This document shows, in pieces, positions 45,217 through 55,361 of a stretch of 64,000 nt of DNA. Within the stretch, counting starts at the first letter, position 1, and each line of letters opens with the position of its first letter. The notes beneath the pieces were generated by a model. That model had not been told where the DNA came from. It worked only from the letters and a program-made list of their open reading frames with translations, and ran no database searches. Source of the DNA: Liolophura sinensis (Eukaryota; Mollusca; Polyplacophora; Chitonida; Chitonidae); contig NC_088299.1 of NCBI RefSeq assembly GCF_032854445.1, positions 15,123,608 to 15,187,607 of the forward strand, read 5' to 3'. The translations under genes and the position numbers were made by a program.

Positions 45217-45350
45217 TTGGTTTCCCCCAGGATCTGCCCGGTTTCCTCCCAAAATATTGCTGGTCGCCGTGGTGTTAGTGAAATATTCTCGTGTACGGTG
45301 TAAAACACCACTGCAATATATCATTTAATAAATAAATTCAACACATTAAT
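45217..45350 (+). mobile_element. Truncated tRNA-headed SINE, plus orientation
   Basis: CCCGGTTTCCTCCCAAAATA, TTGCTGGTCGCCGTGGTG, TTAGTGAAATATTCTCGTGT and an AATAAATAAATT-type tail. The same insertion is in unit C (58455-58585), absent from A. Confidence 0.85.
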
Positions 45351-45698
45351 GAATAAATTCTACAGGCCAGCCAACATAGAACATCATTCTTGTAGATTTT
45401 AAGACAACGCGGACATGTCATAAATCATTTGACTGGAGTCTCCTCGATCATCTGGGTTAATGTTTTCTAGTTTTGTAGATACGGCTTTTACATGCTTTGT
45501 ATTTAATGGTTTATGACTGATTCTTTTCATTTCTGGAACTATTCAAGAGTCACACGTACAGTAAATGTAAATTTTCACCGAATTATTAAAAACGTAAACA
45601 AACATGTATCCATTCTCAATAACAACGGTAGTATTTAGTCATACGATTATATATATTTTTGTGTTTCTTGAAACTGAAAAGCGAAAGTACAGCGTTTT

Positions 45699-46918
45699 TC
45701 ACAGCTGACGTGCCATCAGCGCCAGAAGTAGCCCAGCCAGCCAACAGAATTTCTCGGCGGTAATGCTGAGCTGACCGTTACATAGATCTGTGGAGCACAC
45801 GCAATCCGTTCCATAAACAGAGGTGACTTTCACTATGGAAGAAAAGACAACTGGCAGTAGGGATTTGTCGTTGTCAGTAGCTGTCTCACACCTGTCTGAG
45901 GAAGCAGTAGCCTGTGGGGAGCAGGTACGAGACACTATATCCATCTTTACGTCCACTGATTTAAAAAAACAAACAAACACAAACTGTCATAATCATAAAA
46001 TAAGCCATCAGTAAGCGTTTGAATAACATGATTTCAAAAGTCATGATTTGTTTCATATTTCAGTCACTGTATTGGTGTATCGGAAATCAATATACAGAAG
46101 AAATAGTACAGGCTTATAAAATACCAAGGATTCCAGAATTTGCAATCATGTTTTACCAAGCAGAAGACTAGATGACAGGCTTGTGATATATCCATGCTGA
46201 TAGCCTATAGGTATTTCTTGAAGAAAGGCATCAGGTATAGAGTTTGGAAAAGAAGAAAGACTGTAGGAAAAGTAACTTTTTCACATAGATAATAAGTTAC
46301 TCGGGAAGTAGGACAGGGCGATTCACAAAGGAAGAGTATTACGGTATCGTCATGCCATACTCGGGAAGTAGGACAGGGCGATTCTCAAAGAAAGAGTATT
46401 ACGGTATCGTCATGTCATACTCGGGAAGTAGGACAGGGCGATTCTCAAAGAAAGAGTATTACGGTATCGTCATGCCATACTCAGGATGTAGGACAGGGCG
46501 ATTCACAAAGGAAGAGTATTACGGTATCGTCATGTCATACTCGGGAAGTAGGACAGGGCGATTCTCAAACGAAGAGTATTACGGTATCGTCATGCCATGA
46601 TGTGGCTTAAAAATTCACAAATGTTTCAAAGAATTTTGTAAATGGTATACATGTATATTTGTAAACAATATGCAAATTAGTTCCCTGGTTACGCAATTGA
46701 CATGGGAAACATGGCGAAAGTTACCTCCAAAAACCGAACCTTCCACTGTGCTTGAAATTGGCCACACTTGTACCCACTATCGGAGGGACATGTTTGTGGC
46801 TTGTTACCACTGTCGTTGCAGTTCTCGTCAGAAAGGGATGTGACTGCAGACAAGGCTCGGTTCACAATTGCACTGGATGATTCTAGATGGTAATAGTCAC
46901 AGACATAGCACCGCAGAC
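45699..46918 (-). pseudogene. LU domain gene, copy B: exons 2 and 3, frame-disrupted
   Basis: Exon 2 (46725-46918, 194 nt) codes for LRCYVCDYYHLESS through YKCGQ; exon 3 (45699-45955) codes from VDVKMDIVSRTC to CVCSTDLCNG and a hydrophobic end. All ten LU cysteines are kept. Compared with copies A and C, exon 2 has lost one base shortly after the YKCG codons, so the usual join gives TGG-ACG-TAA, a stop. An AG 11 bases into exon 3 (AAG/ATGGATATAG) would restore the frame, so a shortened product cannot be excluded. No signal-peptide exon is visible: the gap and retrotransposon lie where it should be. Probably a pseudogene or a rearranged relic. Confidence 0.75.
46300..46600. repeat. 60-bp tandem repeat in LU intron 2, five copies (unit B)
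   Basis: Units are near-identical. Because 60 is a multiple of 3, the plus strand reads as a 20-residue repeat (YSGSRTGRFSKKEYYGIVMP and variants) over 46352-46600. Confidence 0.9.
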
Positions 46919-47079
46919 CTAAAGACAGAAACGTGCAGAGTTACTCAGTACATACATCTAATTCTCTGACAGCTTTTCTCTTCCTGTATTTATTTACTCG
47001 AGTGTTGGTTATCTCCATACTCTGCCTTAACTCACACAGTCTGTACATTTCTGTGATGTAGTCTGGATATCTCTATGGA

Positions 47080-48150
47080 GGGATTAAACTTCAGTGTAAG
47101 GTCGGTATAGCTCAACGTCAGCTTGTACGTTCATGTGATATGGTCTATATATCCTTATGGAGAGATTAAACTTTGGTGTAAAGTCGGTATATAGCTCAGT
47201 GTACGCTTGTACGTTCCTGTGACGTGGTCTATATATACCAATGGAGATATTAAGGTTGGTGTAAGATCGGTATATAGCTCAGTGTTCGCTTGTACGTTCC
47301 TGTGACGTGGTCTATATATACTTATGGAGATGTTAAGCTTGGTGTAAGATCGGTATATAGCTCAGTGTCAACTTGCACGTTCCTGTGACGTGGTCTATAT
47401 ATCCTTATGGAGATATTAACCTTGGTGTTACATCGGTATATAGCTCAGTGTCAACTTGTACGTTTCTGTGATGTGGTCAGTACGTCCTGATGGAGATATT
47501 TAACCTTGGTGTTAGATCGGTATATAGCTCAGTGTCAACTTGTACGTTCCTGTGACGTGGTCAGTACGTCCTAATGGAGATATTTAACCTTGGTGTTAGA
47601 TCGGTATATAGCTCAGTGTCAACTTGTACGTTCCTGTGACGTGGTCAGTACGTCCTAATGGAGATATTTAACCTTGGTGTAACCTCGGTATATAGCTCAG
47701 TGTCAACTTGTACGTTCTTGTGAGGTGGCCTATACATCCTGATGGAGATATTAACCTTGGTGTAAAGTCGGTATATAGCTCAGCGTCAACTTGCACGTTC
47801 CTGTGACGTGGTCTATATATCCTTATGGAGAGATTATAAGTTCGGTATATAGCTCAGCGTCAGCTTGTACGTTCATAGAACCTATACATCCTTATGGAGA
47901 TATTAACCTTCAGTCTATAGTTAAGCACCAGCTTTTATGTCCCTGGAGAGATCAAATTTTGGTGTATTTATTGTCTAATTAAGCACCAGCTTGTACGTTC
48001 CCGGAGAGATTAAATTGTGGTGTGTTCAGTATATAGTTAGTCCCCAGCTTGTAAGTTCCTGGAGAGAATAAATTTTGGTGTATTCTGTCTATATTCAAGG
48101 ACAAGTTTGTACGTTCCTGGAGAGAATAAATCATGGCATATGATCAGTAT
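47080..48150. repeat. Minisatellite in LU intron 1, unit B
   Basis: Same family as 20590-21300 but expanded: about ten long units (TCAGTGTCAACTTGTACGTT, GACGTGGTCAGTACGTCCTA) followed by several short ones. Confidence 0.9.
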
Positions 48151-49740
48151 ATAGTTCAGAATATAGCCATTGTTTTCCACGCCTTACTCACGTGTGATTT
48201 CGTTACAATACAAACTCCACTTTCATTTTAGAAGAGTTCTATTTCCGTGACTTAATAAATCGGGTAGCTTCAGATAGACACAGAAATCACGCTGTGAAAA
48301 AGTTTCTGAAACTAAATGTATCATGTGTTCAAACCTAGCTCTTGCATTGCAGTGACAGGCGATTACCATGCACTGGACTGAGAACCCACTGTCTCTTGCG
48401 CATAAATGTCTACAGGTAACTGACAGCTAACCGATATTAACACTGGTCAATTAGATAAATGTATTTCCATTGACCCGCACCTTGGAATGGTCGTCACGAT
48501 TGTGAGATCTCCGGCCAAATCTAGACTAGCAGACGGAGGCCCATAAATTTACCAACAGCCACCTGTTCAGTGTTTTTTTAAATGAGTTTTCTTACAACTG
48601 TTTTTATCTTTGCTATTAAACCATTTCAGGAAACAATGACAGTCATAAGTCATGTATTTCAGTGCTTTTCACAACACACGTAATCCGTTTGCAAAAGAAG
48701 GATTAAATCAAGTTTTTGTACTAGACTGTTATTGTTTGACCCCTCCCCCCCTATCCCCCCCTCCACCACCGCTCCCCCCCCCCCCCCCACACACCCACCC
48801 ACACCCTCAACACACACAAATTTCAATACAATGATTGTTTTTGTTAGATTACCAGGGCCTACATTGGTAAGGCACGTGTCATCATGAGTTCCGATGAAAA
48901 CAATCTGCCTGCGTGGAAAATGGTATGGTACGTTCAATCAGGCGTAATCAAAGCTGCACGATTTAACCCAAGAAATCCTATCTCCACTGTAAGCCAATCA
49001 GCGTCGATTCTTAATCCGTTTAACCATTATAAGTTGTGAATGTTCACTCGGGACAAAATCTTCTGGTTTTGTAGTTACAGTAATGCAATGTTACAACTAG
49101 AATTAATAGATTGATTGAGCTAGTGAAAGCATGCAATACGGATATCACGGGTTAAAAACCAAATCTATCTGTATGTTTCCGTAATCGGGGAAGTCATAAG
49201 CAGTTAGATTTATACACTTGTTTCTCCCCTTGAAATGAAAATCACGGGGCGCTGTTATTCCACCAGTTCAATAAATTAGTGGGTGAAATGGGAATATAAA
49301 ACACAAAGACACAAAGACAATTTCAAACGTAGTCTCCCTGTTTAGTTTTCAATTTTGAGAGTTGAAATTTTGACACATTTGTGTTAAGATAACATTGATG
49401 TTATTTATCAAAATATTAATTTACACGGCTCAAAAGTAAGCCATAAAATCATATTCCAAATTTTTGACATAAGTCAAAACTGGTTTTGTGGAATCAGCCA
49501 CTGTGGAAACAGCCACACAACCCAATAATGACCAGTAAAATGTATAGGTTTTTGTGGCGTCCTCCATCATACAAATACACGCACTCAAGTAAAAATGCAC
49601 GTTATCACTATATATGTCTACTCTAAAGAATTGTTGCTTGTTTAAATTAAAAATGAAACCTTTAAAGTTCAATAGCGGACTTTTGCCAATTCATGTCACG
49701 TCTAGTTATGAATTACACGAAAACAGGCAGGCTTAATTCC
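48150..49740. other. No gene seen; includes a B-specific insertion
   Basis: Nearly identical to A and C except for about 420 bp at 48740-49165 that A and C lack; it starts with a C-rich run (48741-48815) and ends where TATGTTTCCGTAATCGG resumes. Confidence 0.6.
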
Positions 49741-49940
49741 NNNNNNNNNNNNNNNNNNNNNNNNNNNNNNNNNNNNNNNNNNNNNNNNNNNNNNNNNNNN
49801 NNNNNNNNNNNNNNNNNNNNNNNNNNNNNNNNNNNNNNNNNNNNNNNNNNNNNNNNNNNNNNNNNNNNNNNNNNNNNNNNNNNNNNNNNNNNNNNNNNNN
49901 NNNNNNNNNNNNNNNNNNNNNNNNNNNNNNNNNNNNNNNN
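49741..49940. other. Assembly gap (200 N)
   Basis: A round-number run of N, so its true length is unknown. It hides the junction between unit B and the left LTR. Confidence 1.
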
Positions 49941-51685
49941 ATAAAATGAGACGTACAGTTTTTACAGACAGTTCAACAACAACAACAACATACACATCAG
50001 TATTATCGGTCTTTACAAGTTTCCATTTCACCTTTGCATCCCAAGGAATATATTCCAGGAAATCCAACGTAAAGACCATGGGATAAACACACAATTCACA
50101 CAAGTCACAAATTGTCCTAGACAGGTACTTCGCCAGGTTAGCGAACACGAACACAGTACACAGGTTACACAGAACTGGAAACAGTCAAGCCTTTGAATGA
50201 CGTCACACCCGCAGAGCACAACACAGGGTAAATACAGGCATGGAGGTATAATCCACTTTAAAACAGTCACAGCTCCCGCAGAAGCTCACAAACGAGCCGT
50301 TCAGAGACGTAGAGTAATGTCACCTTGTGGCAGAATGAACGTCCTTTGCAAAACTGAAAACTTCAGTTTAGAGTCCTTGAGGACCTTGTCGGTCAGGTGA
50401 GGTCAGCGTGTTAAACAAATTACACAGTCAACACTGTATAATCATAATAAAGATCCGAACACCAATAAACGTGACTTCCGCAGAAATTCACATAAACCAG
50501 ACATCAGTACTACTGTGGTACACAAACGGTGCCGGCATAAAAATCTGTCCTCCCAAATGAAACTGGCATCACCAGCTCATATCAAAATAATGGACTCGAT
50601 ACGAGAGCGTCTCACACTCTCCTGGCTCCTAGTGGATGCAGCAAAAATACCTCCACTCTGTTTATTTACTTGTTTTAGGGGCCACTTTCCTGGCGGATAT
50701 CGTGGCCCATCAAATCAGTGTTTTATTTTTTTTTTTTTTTTAACACATGAATATTTTGGTTACATAACAGCAGTGCGTTGGTATACTATTTACATATGTA
50801 CATGAGTCAATTAGTGGGATTAACCTCTTTGTGGTAGCATGTTACAGCTTATTCTATAGGTTCAAATGCTGCCATGGTCATTTAACAGAAAGGGGATAAA
50901 TAGTAAGCTATTTACAGGGATTAACGTTATCTTTACATTAGAAATACATAGATCTGCATTAAAAAATTACAATGAGTTGCCTATACAGAAATTTACACAC
51001 AGAGAAAACAACAGTAGTGCCTTTATTTATTGGTTAACAGTTTTGTTCTCTTGCTTCCTCCTCTGTGGCGTGGAGTTAAGGAGCTCCCGCCACTTATACC
51101 GGACGCCATCCAGGAAAAACCAGCGTACTGGAAACCTGTGCCTGTAACAGGTGCGACAAGTATAAATGAGGAGCAAGGATGTCAGGCCTCATCCACTTAG
51201 TTGAAGCAAGAGATAGTCCTATTGTCATGATGTCTTTCATGTTTCTGGTCTTCGTTTCCTGGTTGTTAAGTTTCTTTGGTCCCATGGGTCTTCTTATTGT
51301 TTTCCCTGTCTTCTTCTTTAATTGATTTCCTTCTCTATTTCCAATTTTTATTTTTGGCCTCCCATGGCGGCGCAGACAGCACGTTTCATAGACCGGTAGA
51401 ACAGTTCCTGGCCTAGAGTGTTTAGGTGCACCTCCACTCTGTTTCGTTTATTTACTGGTTTTCACAGAAAACACGGCTTATATACGCTCCAGGTGGATTC
51501 AACTATTTTTAGACACAGAATTAACAGCCAATGAACAGCCAGTTAAATAAACAGAGCATTGAACAAGGCGCTTTCGGCCAGGTCCGCGCTGTACATATAT
51601 AACAGGGCCTGTTATGCTTATAACATATAACACAAAGGTCCGCAGACTAACAGTACATGAAGACGTTAAATAGTCATACATAACA
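49941..51685 (-). repeat. 3' LTR (left), outer end hidden in gap
   Basis: On the minus strand it starts TGTTATGTATGAC right after a polypurine tract (51685) and shares 49941-50360 with the right LTR. Counting the 74 bases of right LTR that must lie in the gap, full length is about 1.8 kb. TATATAAG is at 51477-51484 and AATAAA at 51447-51452. Confidence 0.75.
51477..51484 (-). promoter_or_regulatory. Probable LTR TATA box
   Basis: TATATAAG in the context GCGTATATAAGCC, about 200 bp inside the LTR start, a usual place for an LTR promoter. Confidence 0.45.
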
Positions 51686-51701
51686 CCCCCATCCTTCAGG
51701 G
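51686..51701 (-). other. Polypurine tract
   Basis: Minus strand CCTGAAGGATGGGGG directly before the LTR start TGTTATG; primes plus-strand DNA synthesis in LTR elements. Confidence 0.7.
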
Positions 51702-51799
51702 AAAGAAAGTTTTGCATAAAACTTTCTTTAACATATTCATAATTATGAATAATAATAACATTTACCACAGTCTTTAAAAACAAAGCTGCAGAAAACCAA

Positions 51800-53740
51800 C
51801 TAGACACGTGACAAACAATCAGCAATCACATTATCTTTCCCTTTTATGTGTCTAATCTCTAGATTAAATTCTTGCAAAAGCAAACTCCACCGTAACAATC
51901 TTCGGTTTTTACCTTTTAGTTTGTGCAAGAAGGTCAAGGGATTGTGATCTGTATACACAACAATGGGGTAACTTGACGAAGTCACATATACTTCAAAATG
52001 CTGTAACGCTAGAATCAAGGACAGACACTCCTTTTCTATTGTCGAATAATTTCTCTGGCACTTGTCAAATTTGCAAGAGAAACAACATACAGGGTGATCA
52101 ACGTGATCTGTTTCATTTTCTTGTAACAAAACTGCCCCAGCAGATATATCACTAGCATCAACAGCTAGCTTAAATGGTAAATTAAAATCAGGTGCTACAA
52201 GTATGGGGCCGCTGCTTAGCATGGCCTTTAATCTATCAAAAGATCTCTGACACTCAATGGACCACAAGAATTTAACACCTTTCTTTAACAGCTGAGTTAG
52301 TGGCTCACTAACAAATGAATAGTTCCTACAGAACTTACGATAATAACCTGCCATGCCCAAAAAACGCTTTAATTCTCTCTTACAACTTGGCACTGGAAAA
52401 CAAGAGATAGCAACTCCACTAGGATGTACAACATTGAGATCAGTGCTATCTCTGTCTACATATGGCTTTAACATGTTAATGTGACAAAGTTGTCTAGATT
52501 TGCGCCGATCAGGAGTGAAAATAATATAATTAAGATCACTTAGCCTCTTGTCTACTACATAAGGTCCAAAATAACGAGCTTCAAGTGGCTTACCACTAAC
52601 TGGAAGTAAGGCCAGTACCTTCTGACCAACTTCAAATCTGCGTCTTACTGTCTCTTTGTCATACTTAGTTTTCATACTCTTCCGAGAAGCTGTAAGATTC
52701 TCTCTGGCTAACTCACATACTCTGTTGAGCTTAGTTCGAAAACTTGACACATACTGTAATAAGTTAACATTGTCACTATCACCAGACACAAACTTTTCCT
52801 TGAACAACTGTAGTGGACCACGCACAGTATGGCCAAACACAAGCTCAAATGGACTAAATCTAAGTGACTCTTGTACAGACTCTCTCACAGCAAACATTAA
52901 CAAAGGTACACCCTCGTCCCAATCTTTCCCTGTCTCAAAGCAGTAAGTTCTTATCATACTTTTCAGTGTCTGAGGGAATCTCTCTAGTGCTCCTTGACTT
53001 TGTGGGTGATAAGCTGAGTATTTATACTGGCTAATACCTAGCTCATGCATAACTTGTTGGAACACACCAGACATGAAATTTGAACCCTGGTCTGACTGTA
53101 CTGACTTAGGCAGACCAAACATGGTGAAGAACTTAACTAAAGCCTTAATTACAGTCTTGACAGTAATATTCCTTAGTGGAATTGCCTCAGGGAAACGAGT
53201 TGAAGTACATATTATGGTTAACATATACTGATTTCCAGACTTTGTCTTAGGTAGCGGACCAACACAATCTATTAAGATTCTACTGAATGGCTCGCCAATT
53301 GCAGGAATAGGCCTCAAGGCTGCCTTGGGGATTGTCTGGTTAGGTTTCCCCACTAACTGACATGCATGACAAGACCTGCAAAATTCAGTAACATCTTTCC
53401 TTATTCCTGGCCAATAAAAATGACTGAGAATCTTATGATAGGTCTTATTGATAGGTCCTAAATGACCTGCTAACGGCGTTTTATGCGCTATAGTCAGTAT
53501 GTCTTTACGATAAGACTTGGGCACAACTACCTGATGCTTAACTGCCCATTCATCCTCCAATGAAACATCGGGAGGCCTCCACTGCCGCATCAATATGCCA
53601 GACTTGACATAGTAGTAGCATGGGTCAGGTAAAGATTCACCATCTTTAGCTGCATCATTAAACAAGCAAGAAATACTTGGATCACTGTGTTGTTCAGCAA
53701 TCCATCTCAGTCCTACAAAATGGCTGATCACCACTAACAA
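51800..53740 (-). CDS. pol: Retrotransposon Pol fragment: integrase, then RT thumb and RNase H; RT palm deleted
   Basis: 646 codons; 53740 is a TTG codon near the beginning of the open frame, not a true start. Integrase: zinc finger H86, H93, C124, C127; catalytic D158, D217 and E253 with the canonical 35-residue D-E spacing; GPY/F module near RYFGPY (389-394). After about 50 further residues the chain runs straight into the RT thumb, FPVPSCKRELKRFLGMAGYY (448-467), and RNase H with D528, E569, D598 and D641, ending NVIADCLSRV. The fingers and palm of RT, including the YxDD box, are absent although the frame is open, so this is an in-frame loss of roughly 200 or more residues. Frame is +1 to the gag-protease frame and overlaps its end. 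Confidence 0.9.
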   Translation of the reverse strand: MLVVISHFVGLRWIAEQHSDPSISCLFNDAAKDGESLPDPCYYYVKSGILMRQWRPPDVSLEDEWAVKHQVVVPKSYRKDILTIAHKTPLAGHLGPINKTYHKILSHFYWPGIRKDVTEFCRSCHACQLVGKPNQTIPKAALRPIPAIGEPFSRILIDCVGPLPKTKSGNQYMLTIICTSTRFPEAIPLRNITVKTVIKALVKFFTMFGLPKSVQSDQGSNFMSGVFQQVMHELGISQYKYSAYHPQSQGALERFPQTLKSMIRTYCFETGKDWDEGVPLLMFAVRESVQESLRFSPFELVFGHTVRGPLQLFKEKFVSGDSDNVNLLQYVSSFRTKLNRVCELARENLTASRKSMKTKYDKETVRRRFEVGQKVLALLPVSGKPLEARYFGPYVVDKRLSDLNYIIFTPDRRKSRQLCHINMLKPYVDRDSTDLNVVHPSGVAISCFPVPSCKRELKRFLGMAGYYRKFCRNYSFVSEPLTQLLKKGVKFLWSIECQRSFDRLKAMLSSGPILVAPDFNLPFKLAVDASDISAGAVLLQENETDHVDHPVCCFSCKFDKCQRNYSTIEKECLSLILALQHFEVYVTSSSYPIVVYTDHNPLTFLHKLKGKNRRLLRWSLLLQEFNLEIRHIKGKDNVIADCLSRV

Positions 53741-55361
53741 AATAAGTATCCACTTCCTGCTGGCTGTCTAATTTGGAAGAATCTCCATCCAACATGTTGT
53801 TGAGAAAAGTCTCACTCAAATCAACAGTACTACCCTGGTCTGTACTGACTTTTCTAGACATAGCTCTTGTAACAACACAGGACGGATATAAACCCGCTAT
53901 CTCGCTTTCAACTGGCTCTGTGACTGAATTCAGAGAAGGCTTATCAACCATTAGGGGATCAACAGTAACTTTATCATATGCCAAGTCATTTCCCAACAAC
54001 AAATGAATACCCTCAAAAGGTAATGAAGGCTTAATGCCTACCCTGACAGGTCCAGATATCAAATCTGATGACAAATAAATATCATGAAGGGGAACACTGA
54101 CAAAGTCACTAGACTCTACTCCTCTAATAAGGGCACGAACCCCAGAGTATGACTCTTCAGAAAAGGGCAGAGTATTCATCAACAACAGAGACTGAGATGC
54201 CCCAGTATCCCTTAATATCTTTATAGGGGTAGCACCAGACATGTCGCTTCTAAGCGACACTGAACCAGAATTGATAAACGGAGCGAAGGTATCCATAGAG
54301 CATTTGGGAATCTTATCCAATCCCATATCAGCTAACTCAGATCTGCTTTTAACTGCTGATGCAACTTCCGGCAATGTTTTGTGCATTGTAACACAAAGAC
54401 CTGTGGGCTTAGACTCATTCTGAGCTTCCCGTATCCTTTTCAACTTGTAACATTCACTCATCACGTGACCTACCCGCTTGCAAAAATTACAAGTGACCCT
54501 ATTTCGAGGACTACCATTCCAATCTGAACTACGTGAACCATGAGCTGTAGAACCACTGGAGCCTGGTGTAGAACCCTTCTGTGTAGAGCTACCTCTACCT
54601 GTTGCATGTGACTGGGTATTTCTACGTATAAATGAATTAAATGGCTTACCCGTGTATGTAACCTTATGTGTCAAGGTATAATCATCAGCTAAACTGGCTG
54701 CCTCTTCAAGTGTACTCGCCTTCTGCTCATCAACGAACACCTTTACATCATTATGAATACAACGCTTGAAATCTTCCACCAGCACAAGCTGACGCAAACT
54801 TTCAAAATCCTTGCCTATTTTCTTGGCTATACACCAGCGATCAAACAACTGCTCCTTAGCTCGACCAAACTCAACGTATGTCTGATCTCTACCTTTTTCA
54901 CAGTTACGAAATTTCTGGCGGTAAGCTTCAGGCACCAATTCATAACCCTTCAAAATTACCTCTTTCACATAGTCATAATTGGAAGCATTCTCTACACTTA
55001 ACTGAGTGTAAATTTCCCTGGCCTTTCCAATTAGCACACTCTGTAATAACATAGTCCAGAACTCTTTAGGCCACTTCAAACTATTTGCAATTTTCTCAAA
55101 ATGCAGAAAATACTTATCCACCTCTTTTTCCTGAAAGGATGGAACTAACCGAATGTATTTGGTCACATCAAATCCTGTACCCTGTCTACCGGAAGGACCC
55201 GGTTTCTCATCTCTCTCTACCTCTAACTTTTTCATTTGGAACTCCAATTCTCTTTCCCTCTCTCTCTCCTCTCTCTGCACTTCCCTCTCTCTTTCCTCTC
55301 TCTGGACTTCCCTCTCCCTTTCCTCTCTCTGCACTTCCCTCTCTCTTTCCTCTCTCTGCAC
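53694..55361 (-). CDS. gag: Retrotransposon Gag (main part) and aspartic protease
   Basis: 555 codons. The start is a charged Glu/Arg repeat (QREEREREV, coiled-coil-like). Residues 70-185 resemble the capsid/SCAN-like region of Gypsy Gags (VPSFQEKEVDKYFLHFEK, then YRQKFRN). A CCHC zinc knuckle CNFCKRVGHVMSEC lies at 291-304 for RNA binding. The protease region has the active-site motif RDTGASQS (384-391) and the later LLLGNDL (454-460). It ends in a TGA 47 bases inside the pol frame. The first Met is not the real start: the N-terminus lies upstream in another frame. Confidence 0.9.
   Translation of the reverse strand: MQREEREREVQREEREREVQREEREREVQREERERERELEFQMKKLEVERDEKPGPSGRQGTGFDVTKYIRLVPSFQEKEVDKYFLHFEKIANSLKWPKEFWTMLLQSVLIGKAREIYTQLSVENASNYDYVKEVILKGYELVPEAYRQKFRNCEKGRDQTYVEFGRAKEQLFDRWCIAKKIGKDFESLRQLVLVEDFKRCIHNDVKVFVDEQKASTLEEAASLADDYTLTHKVTYTGKPFNSFIRRNTQSHATGRGSSTQKGSTPGSSGSTAHGSRSSDWNGSPRNRVTCNFCKRVGHVMSECYKLKRIREAQNESKPTGLCVTMHKTLPEVASAVKSRSELADMGLDKIPKCSMDTFAPFINSGSVSLRSDMSGATPIKILRDTGASQSLLLMNTLPFSEESYSGVRALIRGVESSDFVSVPLHDIYLSSDLISGPVRVGIKPSLPFEGIHLLLGNDLAYDKVTVDPLMVDKPSLNSVTEPVESEIAGLYPSCVVTRAMSRKVSTDQGSTVDLSETFLNNMLDGDSSKLDSQQEVDTYFVSGDQPFCRTEMDC

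Larger units (their letters stand above)
39795..49740. repeat. Segmental duplication unit B
   Basis: Carries the same ordered blocks as unit A. Divergence from A is uneven: high in the LU exons and minisatellite (45365-48150), very low in the last 1.5 kb (48200-49740). It stops at an assembly gap exactly where A continues with CTTGATAATAAATGG. Confidence 0.9.

Noticed and set aside
46352-46600. 20-residue repeat protein on the plus strand
   Set aside because: A 60-bp repeat without a stop is automatically open; it lies inside an intron and copy number varies freely between units.
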